Assembly: GCF_947632095.1 (NCBI RefSeq)
Contig: NZ_CANROA010000019.1
Location: 1-39,501, forward strand
From: an uncultured Microbacterium sp.
Lineage (GTDB): Bacteria; Actinomycetota; Actinomycetes; Actinomycetales; Microbacteriaceae
Direction of reading: 5' to 3'
DNA: 39,501 nt
Shown: positions 8,340 through 15,942 of the stretch, in pieces
Layout: every line of letters starts with the position of its first letter
How positions within the stretch are numbered: position 1 is the stretch's first letter
Translations under genes and position numbers: made by a program
The notes under the pieces: model-generated
Seen by the model: the letters and a program-made list of their open reading frames with translations, nothing else
Database searches by the model: none
Told to the model about the DNA's origin: nothing

Positions 8340-9155
8340 TCAGACGCGTGCGTCCAGCAGTTCGTCCTCGGCGTCGGCATCACGGTCACGACGCTTCTTC
8401 TTCGCCGGGGGTGCGGGGCGCCCCTCGGCCTCCTCGCGGTGCTTCTGCACCTCGGTGCGGATCATGTACGCGATGAAGACGAACCCCATGACGCCGAACA
8501 GGATCCACTGGATCGCGTACGACAGATGCGGGCCCGGGTCTGCGGTCGGCTTGTCGTAACCGCCGAGTGCGGCGTCAGGCGCGGGCGATTCGTCGATCAG
8601 CTCTCCGTAAGCGCTCACGATCGCGTCTTCGCCGGCCATCTCGGCGATGCTCGGCAGGTGAATCGTCGGCGCCTGGCCCTCGGGGGCACTGCGTCCGGAC
8701 GAGGGGAGTGGTTCGCCGGGACGCAGGCGCACCGTGACCTCGACCGGGCCGGTCGGTGCGGCAGCGATCTCATCGGGCAGGGGGCCTTCGCCGGGGGCCA
8801 CCCAGCCGCGATTTATCAGGAGCACGGTGCCATCTTCCGCGCGCAGGGGGACGATGATCTCGAAGGCGCTCGTCCCGCCGTGGGGGCGGTTGCGCACCAG
8901 TACCTGCTCGTCCTGCAGATATTCGCCGGTCACCGTGACCGGCAGCCACTCGTCGGAGGGCGAGAACTCGCCATCCGCGCCGATCACGCTTCCGAGGGCG
9001 ACGGGCGGCGCATCGTAGTTGGCCTCGACCAGCTCGATATCAGCCGCGCGGCTCTCATTGCGGTCGAACTGCCAGTTCGAAAGCAGCACGCAGGCGATTG
9101 CGAACGCGATCGCGACGAGCAGGTAAACGCCCCAGCGGAGGAAGCGGTTGTTCAT
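8340..9155 (-). CDS. SURF1-family cytochrome oxidase assembly protein
   Basis: The 271-aa membrane protein has the SURF1 layout: an N-terminal membrane helix (about residues 9-28) followed by WQFDRNESR, a large extracytoplasmic domain with VLVRNRPHGGTSAFEIIVPL and LLINRGWVAPGEG, and a C-terminal helix (IQWILFGVMGFVFIAYMI). The tail is charged and cytoplasmic. SURF1 proteins assist haem a insertion into the aa3-type cytochrome c oxidase; no oxidase gene is visible nearby. It overlaps the preceding small gene by four bases (ATGA), so it is the last gene of a three-gene operon. Confidence 0.9.
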   Translation of the reverse strand: MNNRFLRWGVYLLVAIAFAIACVLLSNWQFDRNESRAADIELVEANYDAPPVALGSVIGADGEFSPSDEWLPVTVTGEYLQDEQVLVRNRPHGGTSAFEIIVPLRAEDGTVLLINRGWVAPGEGPLPDEIAAAPTGPVEVTVRLRPGEPLPSSGRSAPEGQAPTIHLPSIAEMAGEDAIVSAYGELIDESPAPDAALGGYDKPTADPGPHLSYAIQWILFGVMGFVFIAYMIRTEVQKHREEAEGRPAPPAKKKRRDRDADAEDELLDARV

Positions 9156-9343
9156 GCGGGGAGTCCTTCATGCTTCGAGACGGGAAAGTCTCGGGCCGAG
9201 AGATAGTCGTGCAGGAAATCGGCATGCTCATCGCACGCGAGCCAGATCTTCTGCCGGTCTTCTGAATGGATGCGGGGATTGCGCCAGACGATGTGGTGCG
9301 TGGCGGCATTCCGGCAGGAGGCTCGGGAGCATTCGGCGCTCAT
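9152..9343 (-). CDS. Small Cys/His protein of unknown function, SURF1-linked
   Basis: This 63-aa soluble protein begins MSAECSRASCRNAATHHIVW and contains C5, C10 and a C-x2-H pair (ACDEH, C37/H40), a pattern that could bind one metal such as zinc. It also has conserved-looking WRNPRIHSEDR and FLHDYLSARDFP segments. I do not recognise a named family; similar short proteins accompany SURF1 in related actinobacteria as far as I recall. It overlaps DUF3099 (ATGA) upstream and SURF1 (ATGA) downstream, so translational coupling is likely. A role in oxidase assembly is only inferred from context. Confidence 0.72.
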   Translation of the reverse strand: MSAECSRASCRNAATHHIVWRNPRIHSEDRQKIWLACDEHADFLHDYLSARDFPVSKHEGLPA

Positions 9344-9699
9344 GGCAGCTCCTCCGGCGGCGTCTCCTGGATCATGACGATCGTCGGCGGGGGAGTCGCT
9401 GGCTGTTCCGCTGCCGTCTCATCGGGCCTGGAGGAGATCTCGAGGGTCGGGGATTCGGCGCTGGAGGTGGGGGTGGGGATGATCGCGTTGGCGAACACCA
9501 CGGCGATGTAGGGCAGCACGGCGGCGCCGATCGCGAACACCCATGTGTACCAGCCGTACGGGGTGATGAGGACGGTCAGGGCGAAGCACAGCATGCGGAT
9601 GCCCATGGTGATGTAGTAATTGCGCTCGCGAACCCGAGCCTCGTCCTGCGGGGCCTGCGGCAGGGAGGTGACGGCGGGGGTGCGGTGGGAGGCGTTCAC
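9340..9699 (-). CDS. DUF3099 membrane protein
   Basis: The 119-aa protein has a short N-terminal region, then ERNYYITMGIRMLCFALTVL and WYTWVFAIGAAVLPYIAVVF, forming two membrane helices, and a Pro/Thr/Glu-rich tail. This matches the actinobacterial DUF3099 family, whose function is unknown. It starts with GTG; TAGGCT at 9714-9709 (minus strand) lies nine bases before the start, so the message may have almost no leader. It is the first gene of the operon with the 63-aa protein and SURF1. Confidence 0.82.
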   Translation of the reverse strand: MNASHRTPAVTSLPQAPQDEARVRERNYYITMGIRMLCFALTVLITPYGWYTWVFAIGAAVLPYIAVVFANAIIPTPTSSAESPTLEISSRPDETAAEQPATPPPTIVMIQETPPEELP

Positions 9700-9789
9700 G
9701 GTGCTTCCAGCCTACGCCGCGTCGGATGCCCCGACGGCGCCCGATAGGATTGCGACGGCCCGACCGACCGCCCATCAGGAGTGTTTTTC

Positions 9790-10500
9790 ATGAGTTCAGA
9801 ACGCGTCGTCCTCGTCACCGGCGGAAACCGCGGCATCGGCCGCGCGATCGCCGAGCGCTTCGTCCGCGAGGGATATCGGGTCGCCGTCACCGCCCGCAGT
9901 GGTGAGGGTCCCGAGGGGACTCTCACAGTGCGCGCAGATGTGACGGATGCGGCATCCATCGATGCTGCGTTCACAGAGGTCGAGACGACCCTCGGGCCGA
10001 TCGAGATCCTCGTCGCGAACGCCGGCATCACGAAGGACACGCTTCTGATGCGCATGAGTGAGGACGACTTCGACAGCGTCGTCGCGACGAACCTCGGCGG
10101 CACGTTCCGCGTCGTCAAGCGTGCGTCGAAGGGCATGCTGAAGGCGCGCTTCGGCCGGATCGTTCTGATCTCCAGCGTCGTCGGGCTGTACGGCTCGGCC
10201 GGTCAGGTCAACTACGCGGCATCCAAGAGCGCACTGGTGGGCTTCGCCCGCTCGGTCACTCGCGAGCTCGGCGCCCGCGGCATCACGGCGAACGTCGTCG
10301 CACCCGGATTCATCGAGACCGACATGACGGCGGAACTGCCCGAGGTGACGCAGAAGCAGTACAAGGCCAGCATTCCGGCCGCGCGCTTCGCGACGGCCGA
10401 TGAGGTCGCCGGTGTCGTGACCTGGCTCTCGAGTGATGATGCCGCATACATCTCGGGCGCTGTGATCCCCGTCGACGGCGGCCTCGGCATGGGGCACTGA
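9790..10500 (+). CDS. fabG: 3-oxoacyl-[acyl-carrier-protein] reductase FabG
   Basis: FabG reduces beta-ketoacyl-ACP with NADPH in fatty acid elongation. The 236-aa short-chain dehydrogenase has the cofactor motif TGGNRGIG (residues 10-17), NAGITKDTLLMRM, the catalytic Ser and YxxxK (SSVVGLYGSAGQVNYAASK), and PGFIETDMT. The NAGITKD and NYAASK forms are typical of true FabG. The ATG at 9790 is chosen over an in-frame GTG at 9781 because AGGAG (9777-9781) sits eight bases before it. A TAGGAT -10 box is seen at 9745-9750. It appears to be a single-gene unit. Confidence 0.9.
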   Translation: MSSERVVLVTGGNRGIGRAIAERFVREGYRVAVTARSGEGPEGTLTVRADVTDAASIDAAFTEVETTLGPIEILVANAGITKDTLLMRMSEDDFDSVVATNLGGTFRVVKRASKGMLKARFGRIVLISSVVGLYGSAGQVNYAASKSALVGFARSVTRELGARGITANVVAPGFIETDMTAELPEVTQKQYKASIPAARFATADEVAGVVTWLSSDDAAYISGAVIPVDGGLGMGH

Positions 10501-10506
10501 GGCGCA

Positions 10507-10573
10507 CCCGCTCAGCGGGATTTGATCGTGCAGAGCCGCTGCGCGGCAAGGAATGCGGGGTCGTCGAGACGAC
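10507..10573. repeat. Three small hairpins in the fabG/serB convergent gap
   Basis: The 82-bp gap holds three short inverted repeats: CCCGC-TCA-GCGGG (10507-10519, followed by ATTTG), GCCGC-TGC-GCGGC (10535-10547) and GTCGTC-GA-GACGAC (10560-10573). None has a proper T tract, so they may act together as a weak two-way terminator. Confidence 0.45.
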
Positions 10574-10582
10574 TGCTCTGAA

Positions 10583-11218
10583 TCAGGGCAGCAGCGCGAT
10601 GACCTCGGACAGATCCTGCGGGCCGATGACGATGCTCGCCGCTGCACGCACGGCCGGCTTCGCGTTGAACGCGATGCCCAGCCCTGCGGCGGCCATCATC
10701 TTCAGATCGTTCGCCCCATCGCCGATCGCGATGGTTGCGCGCGGGTCGATGCCGAGTTCATCGGCCCATTCACGCAGCGACGACGCCTTGGCCTCGGCAT
10801 CCACGATCTCGCCATCGACGAAACCTGTGAGTGCGCCGTCGGAGACGGCGAGCCGGTTGGCCCGCCAGCGGTCGACGCCGAGCGTCGGGGCGATGTGATC
10901 GAGGATCTCGAGGAACCCGCCCGACACGACGCCGACGACACCGCCGCGCGCGTGCACGGCGGCGGTGAGGTCGCGGACGCCGGGCGTCGGCTCGATGCGC
11001 GACAGTACGCGCTCGAACGAGCTGGTCGGCACGCCCGCGAGGGCCTCGACGCGTGAGCGCAGGCTCGTGGCGAAGTCGACCTCGCCGCGCATCGCGGCCT
11101 CGGTGGCGGCCTGCACCTCGGCACCGCGGCCGGCCTCATCGGCGAGCAATTCGATCACCTCGTTGCGGATGAGGGTGGAATCGGCATCGAGGACGACGAG
11201 GAAGCGCGCAGTGGTCAC
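10583..11218 (-). CDS. serB: Phosphoserine phosphatase SerB (HAD superfamily)
   Basis: The enzyme hydrolyses O-phosphoserine, the last step of serine synthesis. The 211-aa protein has HAD motif I, DADSTLIRNEVIELLA (the DxDST form of SerB), the cap segment with AAMRGEVDFATSLRSRVEAL, VSGGFLEIL and motif IV GDGANDLKMMAAAGLGIAFNAKP. It lacks the N-terminal ACT domains found in some SerB proteins. The start is taken as GTG 11218; TACGCT (11231-11226, minus strand) lies seven bases before it, predicting a leaderless mRNA, and there is no ribosome site. A longer in-frame ORF upstream overlaps the ABC ATPase antisense and is rejected. Confidence 0.92.
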   Translation of the reverse strand: MTTARFLVVLDADSTLIRNEVIELLADEAGRGAEVQAATEAAMRGEVDFATSLRSRVEALAGVPTSSFERVLSRIEPTPGVRDLTAAVHARGGVVGVVSGGFLEILDHIAPTLGVDRWRANRLAVSDGALTGFVDGEIVDAEAKASSLREWADELGIDPRATIAIGDGANDLKMMAAAGLGIAFNAKPAVRAAASIVIGPQDLSEVIALLP

Positions 11219-11225
11219 GCGTTCG

Positions 11226-11231
11226 AGCGTA
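11226..11231 (-). promoter_or_regulatory. Predicted -10 box of serB, leaderless spacing
   Basis: TACGCT on the minus strand is followed by seven bases and the GTG start of serB. Transcription would begin at or next to the start codon. Confidence 0.45.
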
Positions 11232-11302
11232 GCGCGCCCGGCATCCTCCGAATTGCCCGCACGACACCTGTGGATGGTCGCGGTGCGGGTTGCCTCTGCC
11301 GA

Positions 11303-11308
11303 TAGGCT
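11303..11308 (+). promoter_or_regulatory. Predicted -10 box of the ABC ATPase gene, leaderless spacing
   Basis: TAGGCT is followed by GGAAAC and ATG at 11315, a six-base gap. No ribosome site is present, as expected if the mRNA starts at the ATG. Confidence 0.5.
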
Positions 11309-11314
11309 GGAAAC

Positions 11315-12100
<786 letters not shown>

Positions 12101-12112
12101 GGCGCCATCTGA

Positions 12113-12118
12113 TAAGAT
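12113..12118 (+). promoter_or_regulatory. Predicted -10 box of rpmE2
   Basis: TAAGAT predicts a start near 12125 and a leader of about 70 nt containing the hairpin at 12157-12174. Confidence 0.45.
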
Positions 12119-12156
12119 TGTCCCTTGGTGCTTTCTGTACCGCAGACTTCCCTCGT

Positions 12157-12174
12157 CCCTGGCACAATCCAGGG
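12157..12174 (+). promoter_or_regulatory. Hairpin in the rpmE2 leader RNA
   Basis: CCCTGG-CACAAT-CCAGGG is a perfect 6-bp stem with a 6-base loop, ending nine bases before the ribosome site AAGGA. Position and size would suit translational feedback or mRNA stability control, but no regulator is known from the sequence. Confidence 0.45.
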
Positions 12175-12192
12175 CAGCAACTAAGGAATCCC

Positions 12193-12447
12193 ATGAAGAC
12201 TGACATCCACCCCGAGTACAAGGCAGTCGTTTTCCGCGACCTGGGCTCCGGCGAGACCTTCCTCACCCGCTCGACCGTCACGAGCGACAAGACGATGGAG
12301 CTCGACGGCGTCGAGTACCCCGTCATCGACGTCGAAATCTCGTCGGCTTCGCACCCGTTCTACACGGGCAAGCAGCGCATCATGGACTCGGCCGGTCGCG
12401 TCGAGAAGTTCAACCAGCGCTTCAAGGGCTTCGGCGGCAGCAAGTAA
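12193..12447 (+). CDS. rpmE2: 50S ribosomal protein L31 type B
   Basis: The 84-aa protein starts [20 protein letters not shown] and contains [27 protein letters not shown], the L31 signature. It has no cysteine at all, so it lacks the CxxC zinc ligands of type A L31; this is the zinc-independent type B form. In many bacteria type B L31 replaces the zinc form when zinc is scarce under Zur control; I see no clear Zur site here, so it may be the only L31. The ATG follows AAGGA with a short gap. A strong terminator follows the stop. Confidence 0.96.
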   Translation: MKTDIHPEYKAVVFRDLGSGETFLTRSTVTSDKTMELDGVEYPVIDVEISSASHPFYTGKQRIMDSAGRVEKFNQRFKGFGGSK

Positions 12448-12458
12448 GCTTCCGCGAC

Positions 12459-12495
12459 AAAAGGCCTCGATCTCTTCGGAGATCGAGGCCTTTTT
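12459..12495. terminator. Bidirectional terminator after rpmE2
   Basis: A 12-bp G/C-rich stem (GGCCTCGATCTC, 12463-12474) closes a stable C(TTCG)G tetraloop and is flanked by AAAA on one side and TTTTT on the other. It separates rpmE2 from the converging exonuclease gene. Confidence 0.94.
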
Positions 12496-12508
12496 CGTGC
12501 TGAGAGGC

Positions 12509-13222
12509 TCAGTCGGCAACCGCAGCGCGCACGGGCCAGGAGCCGTCGATCGACTCCTCGGCGTCGAAACGCCCGATGCGGATGAAGTACTCGGTCAGGC
12601 TCTCCGCTTGGGATCGGGCCCACCCGACCTGCTGCGTGTGCAGCTCATGGGCAGTGTCGCCGAGGGGATATCGTCGGGCGATGGCCTGCGCGACGCGTCC
12701 GGCGGCGATCGCATCGGCGGAGGCCTCGTGCGCGCTGTCGAGTGCCACGCCGTAGTGCTCGGCGGCCGCGGTCAGGGTTCGCTTGCCGCGCCGGTAGCGG
12801 TCGAGCTGCTTGTCGATGACGAGCGGATCGACGATCGGCCCCGGATTCTCGAGCACGGGGATGCCGTGGCGCAGGCACTCGTGCTGCAGGAGCGAGAAGT
12901 CGTAGGACGCGTTGTAGGCGACGACGGGGAGTCCCTGTGCGAGCAGGTCGCGCAGGGCTGTGGCGATCTCTGCGACGACCTGCGCTGCCGGGCGGCCTTC
13001 GGTGCGGGCGCGCTCGGTCGTCACCCCGTGCACCGCTGCGGCGCCCTCGGGGATCGGGACGCCGGGATCGGCGATCCATGATTGGGAGGCCACGGCTGTG
13101 CCGTGCTCGTCGAGGACTCCGACGTGCGCGGTCACGATGCGGTCGCTGGTCACCTCGACCCCGGTGGTCTCGAGATCGAAGACGCCGATGCGTCCGAGCC
13201 AGGGAGGGAGTTCGTTCGCCAT
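12509..13222 (-). CDS. DEDDh 3'-5' exonuclease (DNA polymerase III epsilon-like)
   Basis: The 237-aa protein carries the DnaQ-like exonuclease domain: motif I FDLETTGVE (residues 15-23), motif II around VVAYNASYDFSLLQHE, and motif III HEASADAIAAGRVAQAI. The final His-x4-Asp identifies the DEDDh subgroup. A C-terminal extension includes a DTAHELHTQQVGWARSQAESL segment, common in actinobacterial annotated exonucleases of this kind. It may trim DNA or RNA ends; no replication gene is adjacent. TAGCGT (13234-13229, minus strand) is six bases from the ATG, so the transcript is probably leaderless. Confidence 0.9.
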   Translation of the reverse strand: MANELPPWLGRIGVFDLETTGVEVTSDRIVTAHVGVLDEHGTAVASQSWIADPGVPIPEGAAAVHGVTTERARTEGRPAAQVVAEIATALRDLLAQGLPVVAYNASYDFSLLQHECLRHGIPVLENPGPIVDPLVIDKQLDRYRRGKRTLTAAAEHYGVALDSAHEASADAIAAGRVAQAIARRYPLGDTAHELHTQQVGWARSQAESLTEYFIRIGRFDAEESIDGSWPVRAAVAD

Positions 13223-13228
13223 GGCTCC

Positions 13229-13234
13229 ACGCTA
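13229..13234 (-). promoter_or_regulatory. Predicted -10 box of the exonuclease gene, leaderless spacing
   Basis: TAGCGT on the minus strand is followed by GGAGCC and ATG. Its spacing equals that of the divergent hydrolase promoter at 13271-13276. Confidence 0.45.
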
Positions 13235-13270
13235 AGGAGGGCCTCGGACATCGCGGGGGAGGCTCGCCCG

Positions 13271-13276
13271 TAGAAT
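13271..13276 (+). promoter_or_regulatory. Predicted -10 box of the alpha/beta hydrolase gene, leaderless spacing
   Basis: TAGAAT is followed by CGAGGG and ATG at 13283. The CGAGGG could act as a weak ribosome site, but it is too close to the -10 box to be transcribed. Confidence 0.5.
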
Positions 13277-13282
13277 CGAGGG

Positions 13283-14212
13283 ATGACCGTGCCCTCACCG
13301 TATGCCGACAGGCTGAGCCGTCTGCCGATCGAGCGCCGTGAGGTGGAGGTGCTCGGGGGGACGACCGCGTACTGGACATATGGGCCGCCGCTGCCGCAGG
13401 GCGCAGGGCCCGATGCTGCGGACGATGTGCCGACAGTCATCGCCGTGCACGGGTTCCGCGGTGAGCATCATGGACTCGAGCCGGTGCTCGCCTACCTCCC
13501 CGAGGTGCGTGTGATCGCGCCGGATCTTCCGGGTTTCGGGGAAAGTGCGCCGCTTCCGGGGCGCACGCATGATCTCGATGCGTATGCGCAGTGGCTGCGC
13601 GATTTCTCTGCGGCGGTCGCGCCGGGGGCTGTGATCCTCGGCCACTCCTTCGGCTCGATCGTCTCCTCGGCTGCGGTGGCCGGCGGGCTCGAGACCGAAC
13701 GCCTGATCCTCATCAACCCGATCGGTGCCCCTGCCCTCGAGGGGCCGAAGGGCATCATGACGCGCCTCGCCGTGCTGTACTACGACCTAGGGGCCAAGCT
13801 TCCCGAGCGGTGGGGGACAGCGGTTCTGCGCAGTCGTCTCATCGTCCGGGTGATGAGCGTGACGATGGCGAAGACACGGGATCGAGTTCTGCGCCGCTTC
13901 ATCCATGATCAGCACGATCGCTACTTCTCGCGCTTCGCCGATCGTGATGTGCTGCGCGATGCGTTCGTGGCGAGCGTCTCGAACGATGTGCGCGCTTTCG
14001 CACCGCGAATCAGCGCACCCACGCTGCTGATCGCCGCGCAGCAGGACGACATCACGCCGATCGAGGACGAGCGCCGGCTGGCGGGGATGTTCCCCGAGGC
14101 GCAGCTCGTCGAGATCGCCGACGTCGGGCACCTCATCCACTATGAGACACCCGCCGAAGCGGCGGGTGCTATTCGCGGGTTCCTCAGGGTTCCCGTCGCG
14201 CGAGGCCGATGA
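13283..14212 (+). CDS. Alpha/beta hydrolase
   Basis: The 309-aa protein has the alpha/beta hydrolase fold: the oxyanion segment AVHGFRGEHHG, DLPGFGES, the nucleophile elbow GHSFGS, an acid in QQDDITPIED, and the catalytic His in DVGHLIHYETP. No signal peptide is seen, so it is cytoplasmic. The substrate cannot be told from sequence. It sits next to the branched-chain amino acid block, and its 3' end overlaps the convergent Lrp gene by 29 bp. Confidence 0.88.
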   Translation: MTVPSPYADRLSRLPIERREVEVLGGTTAYWTYGPPLPQGAGPDAADDVPTVIAVHGFRGEHHGLEPVLAYLPEVRVIAPDLPGFGESAPLPGRTHDLDAYAQWLRDFSAAVAPGAVILGHSFGSIVSSAAVAGGLETERLILINPIGAPALEGPKGIMTRLAVLYYDLGAKLPERWGTAVLRSRLIVRVMSVTMAKTRDRVLRRFIHDQHDRYFSRFADRDVLRDAFVASVSNDVRAFAPRISAPTLLIAAQQDDITPIEDERRLAGMFPEAQLVEIADVGHLIHYETPAEAAGAIRGFLRVPVARGR

Positions 14213-14657
14213 GCCCGGCGACGCGATAGGGGATGACCTCGCCCATCGCGAGCGATGTCTCGGTGCGCTCGACGCCCTCGATCGAGAGGATTCGCGCATC
14301 GGTATCGAAGAGATGGCGCGCATCGCGGCATGCGACGTGGGCGAGCAGATCGATCGATCCGCTGAGCCCGTGGACCTGGAGGACCTCGGGGATCCGCGCG
14401 AGTTCGGCGATGATGCGGGGCAGCTCCGTTTGCCGTAGCCCGATGCTGATGAACGCCTGCAGGGGGAAGCCGAGCACCTCGGGGGAGAGGGCGCGTTCGT
14501 AGGACAGGAAGACCCCCGTCTGCTCGAGGCGGGCCAGTCGTGCCTGGATCGTGTTGCGTGAGAGGCCGAGCCGCTCGGCGAGGGCGACGACGGTCGTACG
14601 CGGATCCTCGGAGAGGGCGGTGAGCAGTTCGAGATCTACACGGTCAAGAGCGGACAT
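14184..14657 (-). CDS. Lrp/AsnC-family transcriptional regulator (probable bkd regulator)
   Basis: The 157-aa protein has the N-terminal winged helix (LDRVDLELLTALSEDPRTTV; then ALAERLGLSRNTIQARLARLEQTGV) and a C-terminal RAM ligand-binding domain (FISIGLRQTELPRIIAEL ... VHGLSGSIDLLAHVACRD). Lrp proteins sense amino acids and commonly control the branched-chain keto acid dehydrogenase genes next to them, as in Pseudomonas BkdR. It is divergent from bkdA. The ATG at 14657 is chosen because homology begins at MSALDRVDLE; no ribosome site is present. A perfect palindrome lies in its promoter, suggesting autoregulation. Confidence 0.92.
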   Translation of the reverse strand: MSALDRVDLELLTALSEDPRTTVVALAERLGLSRNTIQARLARLEQTGVFLSYERALSPEVLGFPLQAFISIGLRQTELPRIIAELARIPEVLQVHGLSGSIDLLAHVACRDARHLFDTDARILSIEGVERTETSLAMGEVIPYRVAGLIGLARREP

Positions 14658-14677
14658 AGCGCCCAACCGTAGCAGGG

Positions 14678-14689
14678 TGCACCGGTGCA
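14678..14689. promoter_or_regulatory. 12-bp palindrome in the lrp/bkdA divergent region
   Basis: TGCACCGGTGCA is a perfect palindrome 20 bases upstream of the Lrp start, between a possible -35 (TTGCCA, 14700-14695 on the minus strand) and the start region. It is a candidate site for autoregulation by the Lrp protein. Confidence 0.5.
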
Positions 14690-14723
14690 GTTTTGGCAAC
14701 ATGCTCACCCCAGGCCGAAATGC

Positions 14724-14752
14724 TTGAGCGTGGTGATGAACGGACGTACGCT
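14724..14752 (+). promoter_or_regulatory. Predicted promoter of the bkdABC operon
   Basis: TTGAGC (14724-14729) and TACGCT (14747-14752) are separated by exactly 17 bases, the best -35/-10 pair in the gap. Transcription would start near 14759, leaving a leader of about 67 nt that ends in AGGAGG. Confidence 0.55.
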
Positions 14753-14777
14753 CGGTACGACCGATGACGATGTCGGT
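14752..14777. repeat. Alternating TCGGT/ACCGA half-sites at the bkd transcription start
   Basis: Three half-sites are arranged as TCGGT-N3-ACCGA-N8-TCGGT, overlapping the end of the -10 box and the predicted start. The arrangement gives two overlapping palindromes and would block the promoter if bound. The protein is unknown; the divergent Lrp regulator is the first candidate. Confidence 0.5.
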
Positions 14778-14825
14778 TCAGGCGTGCAGATCCTCACGAG
14801 GGACACACACGACAGGAGGACGAAG

Positions 14826-15941
14826 ATGTCACCGCAGATCACTCCGACCCCCGAGCGCTCCGCTGCTCTCGACGAGCAGGAGCGCGTGCTCGCCCCGGAT
14901 GGGACCCGGGCGCCCAACGTGCATCTCGACCCTTATCTCGCGGGCATCACCGGTGCCGAGATGCGAGCTCTGCACCGTGACATGGTGATTCTGCGTCGCA
15001 TCGACGCGGAGGGCGTGGCGCTGCAGCGGCAGGGGCAGCTGGGCCTGTGGGCCCCGTGCCAGGGGCAGGAAGCCGCTCAGATCGGCACGGCACGTGCCCT
15101 CGCCCCGGAGGACTTCGTCTTCCCGAGCTACCGCGAGACCGGTGTGGTCTATGCCCGTGGCGCCGAGCCCGGCGACTTCGTGCGTGTGTGGCGCGGGGAG
15201 GCCGGTTCGGGCTTCGATCCTCAGCAGATGAGGATGGCCCCGCTGCAGATCATCATCGGCGCCCAGACGCTGCACGCGGTCGGGTACGCGCTCGGGATCA
15301 AGCACGACGGCGCGCCGGAGGTCGCCGTCACTTATTTCGGCGACGGCGCGAGCAGCCAGGGCGACGTCAACGAGGCGATGGTGTTCGCCGCGTCCTATCG
15401 GGCACCGGTGGTCTTCGTCTGTCAGAACAACCACTGGGCCATCTCCGAGCCGGTCGCGCTTCAGTCGCAGCATCCGATCGCCGGCCGGGCGCCCGGCTTC
15501 GGCATCCCGAGCCTGCGCGTCGACGGCAACGACGTCCTCGCGTGTCTCGCCGCGATGCGCTGGGCTCTCGAGCATGCCCGCTCCGGGGCGGGCCCGGTCT
15601 TCCTCGAAGCGGTGACGTATCGCATGGGACCGCACACCACAGCCGACGACCCCACCCGCTACCGCGACGCGGCTGAGCTGGAACTCTGGCGCACCCGGGA
15701 TCCGATCGATCGGCTCGAGGCGCACCTGCGCCGGATCGGGGAGATCACGGATGCGCAGGTCGCCGAGGCCCAAGCGGATGCCGATGACCTCGCCCGCGCG
15801 ATGAGGGCCGCGTGCCTGCAGATGGAGCCGCGGGAGCCGCTGTCCGTCTTCGATGACGTCTACGCCGAACCGCACTGCGCGATCACCCGCCAGCGCGAGG
15901 AGTACGCCTCCTATCTCGCATCGTTCGTCGAGGAGGTCTGA
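14826..15941 (+). CDS. bkdA: Branched-chain 2-oxoacid dehydrogenase E1 alpha subunit
   Basis: E1 alpha binds thiamine diphosphate and, with E1 beta, decarboxylates 2-oxo acids from valine, leucine and isoleucine and transfers the acyl group to lipoyl-E2. The 371-aa protein shows the TPP motif GDGASSQGDVNEA (172-184) ending at NN (201-202), with GQEAAQIG and the phosphorylation-loop-like region YRMGPHTTADDPTRYR. The ATG follows AGGAGG by six bases. It could be called a pyruvate dehydrogenase E1 by similarity, but the Lrp regulator and the acyl-CoA genes downstream favour branched-chain substrates. bkdB starts one base after its stop codon. Confidence 0.92.
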   Translation: MSPQITPTPERSAALDEQERVLAPDGTRAPNVHLDPYLAGITGAEMRALHRDMVILRRIDAEGVALQRQGQLGLWAPCQGQEAAQIGTARALAPEDFVFPSYRETGVVYARGAEPGDFVRVWRGEAGSGFDPQQMRMAPLQIIIGAQTLHAVGYALGIKHDGAPEVAVTYFGDGASSQGDVNEAMVFAASYRAPVVFVCQNNHWAISEPVALQSQHPIAGRAPGFGIPSLRVDGNDVLACLAAMRWALEHARSGAGPVFLEAVTYRMGPHTTADDPTRYRDAAELELWRTRDPIDRLEAHLRRIGEITDAQVAEAQADADDLARAMRAACLQMEPREPLSVFDDVYAEPHCAITRQREEYASYLASFVEEV

Positions 15942-15942
15942 C

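Noticed and set aside
10510..10583. Short minus-strand frame ending ...RLCTIKSR in the gap after fabG
   Set aside because: No ATG or GTG start in frame and it is separated from serB by the serB stop; more likely non-coding hairpins.
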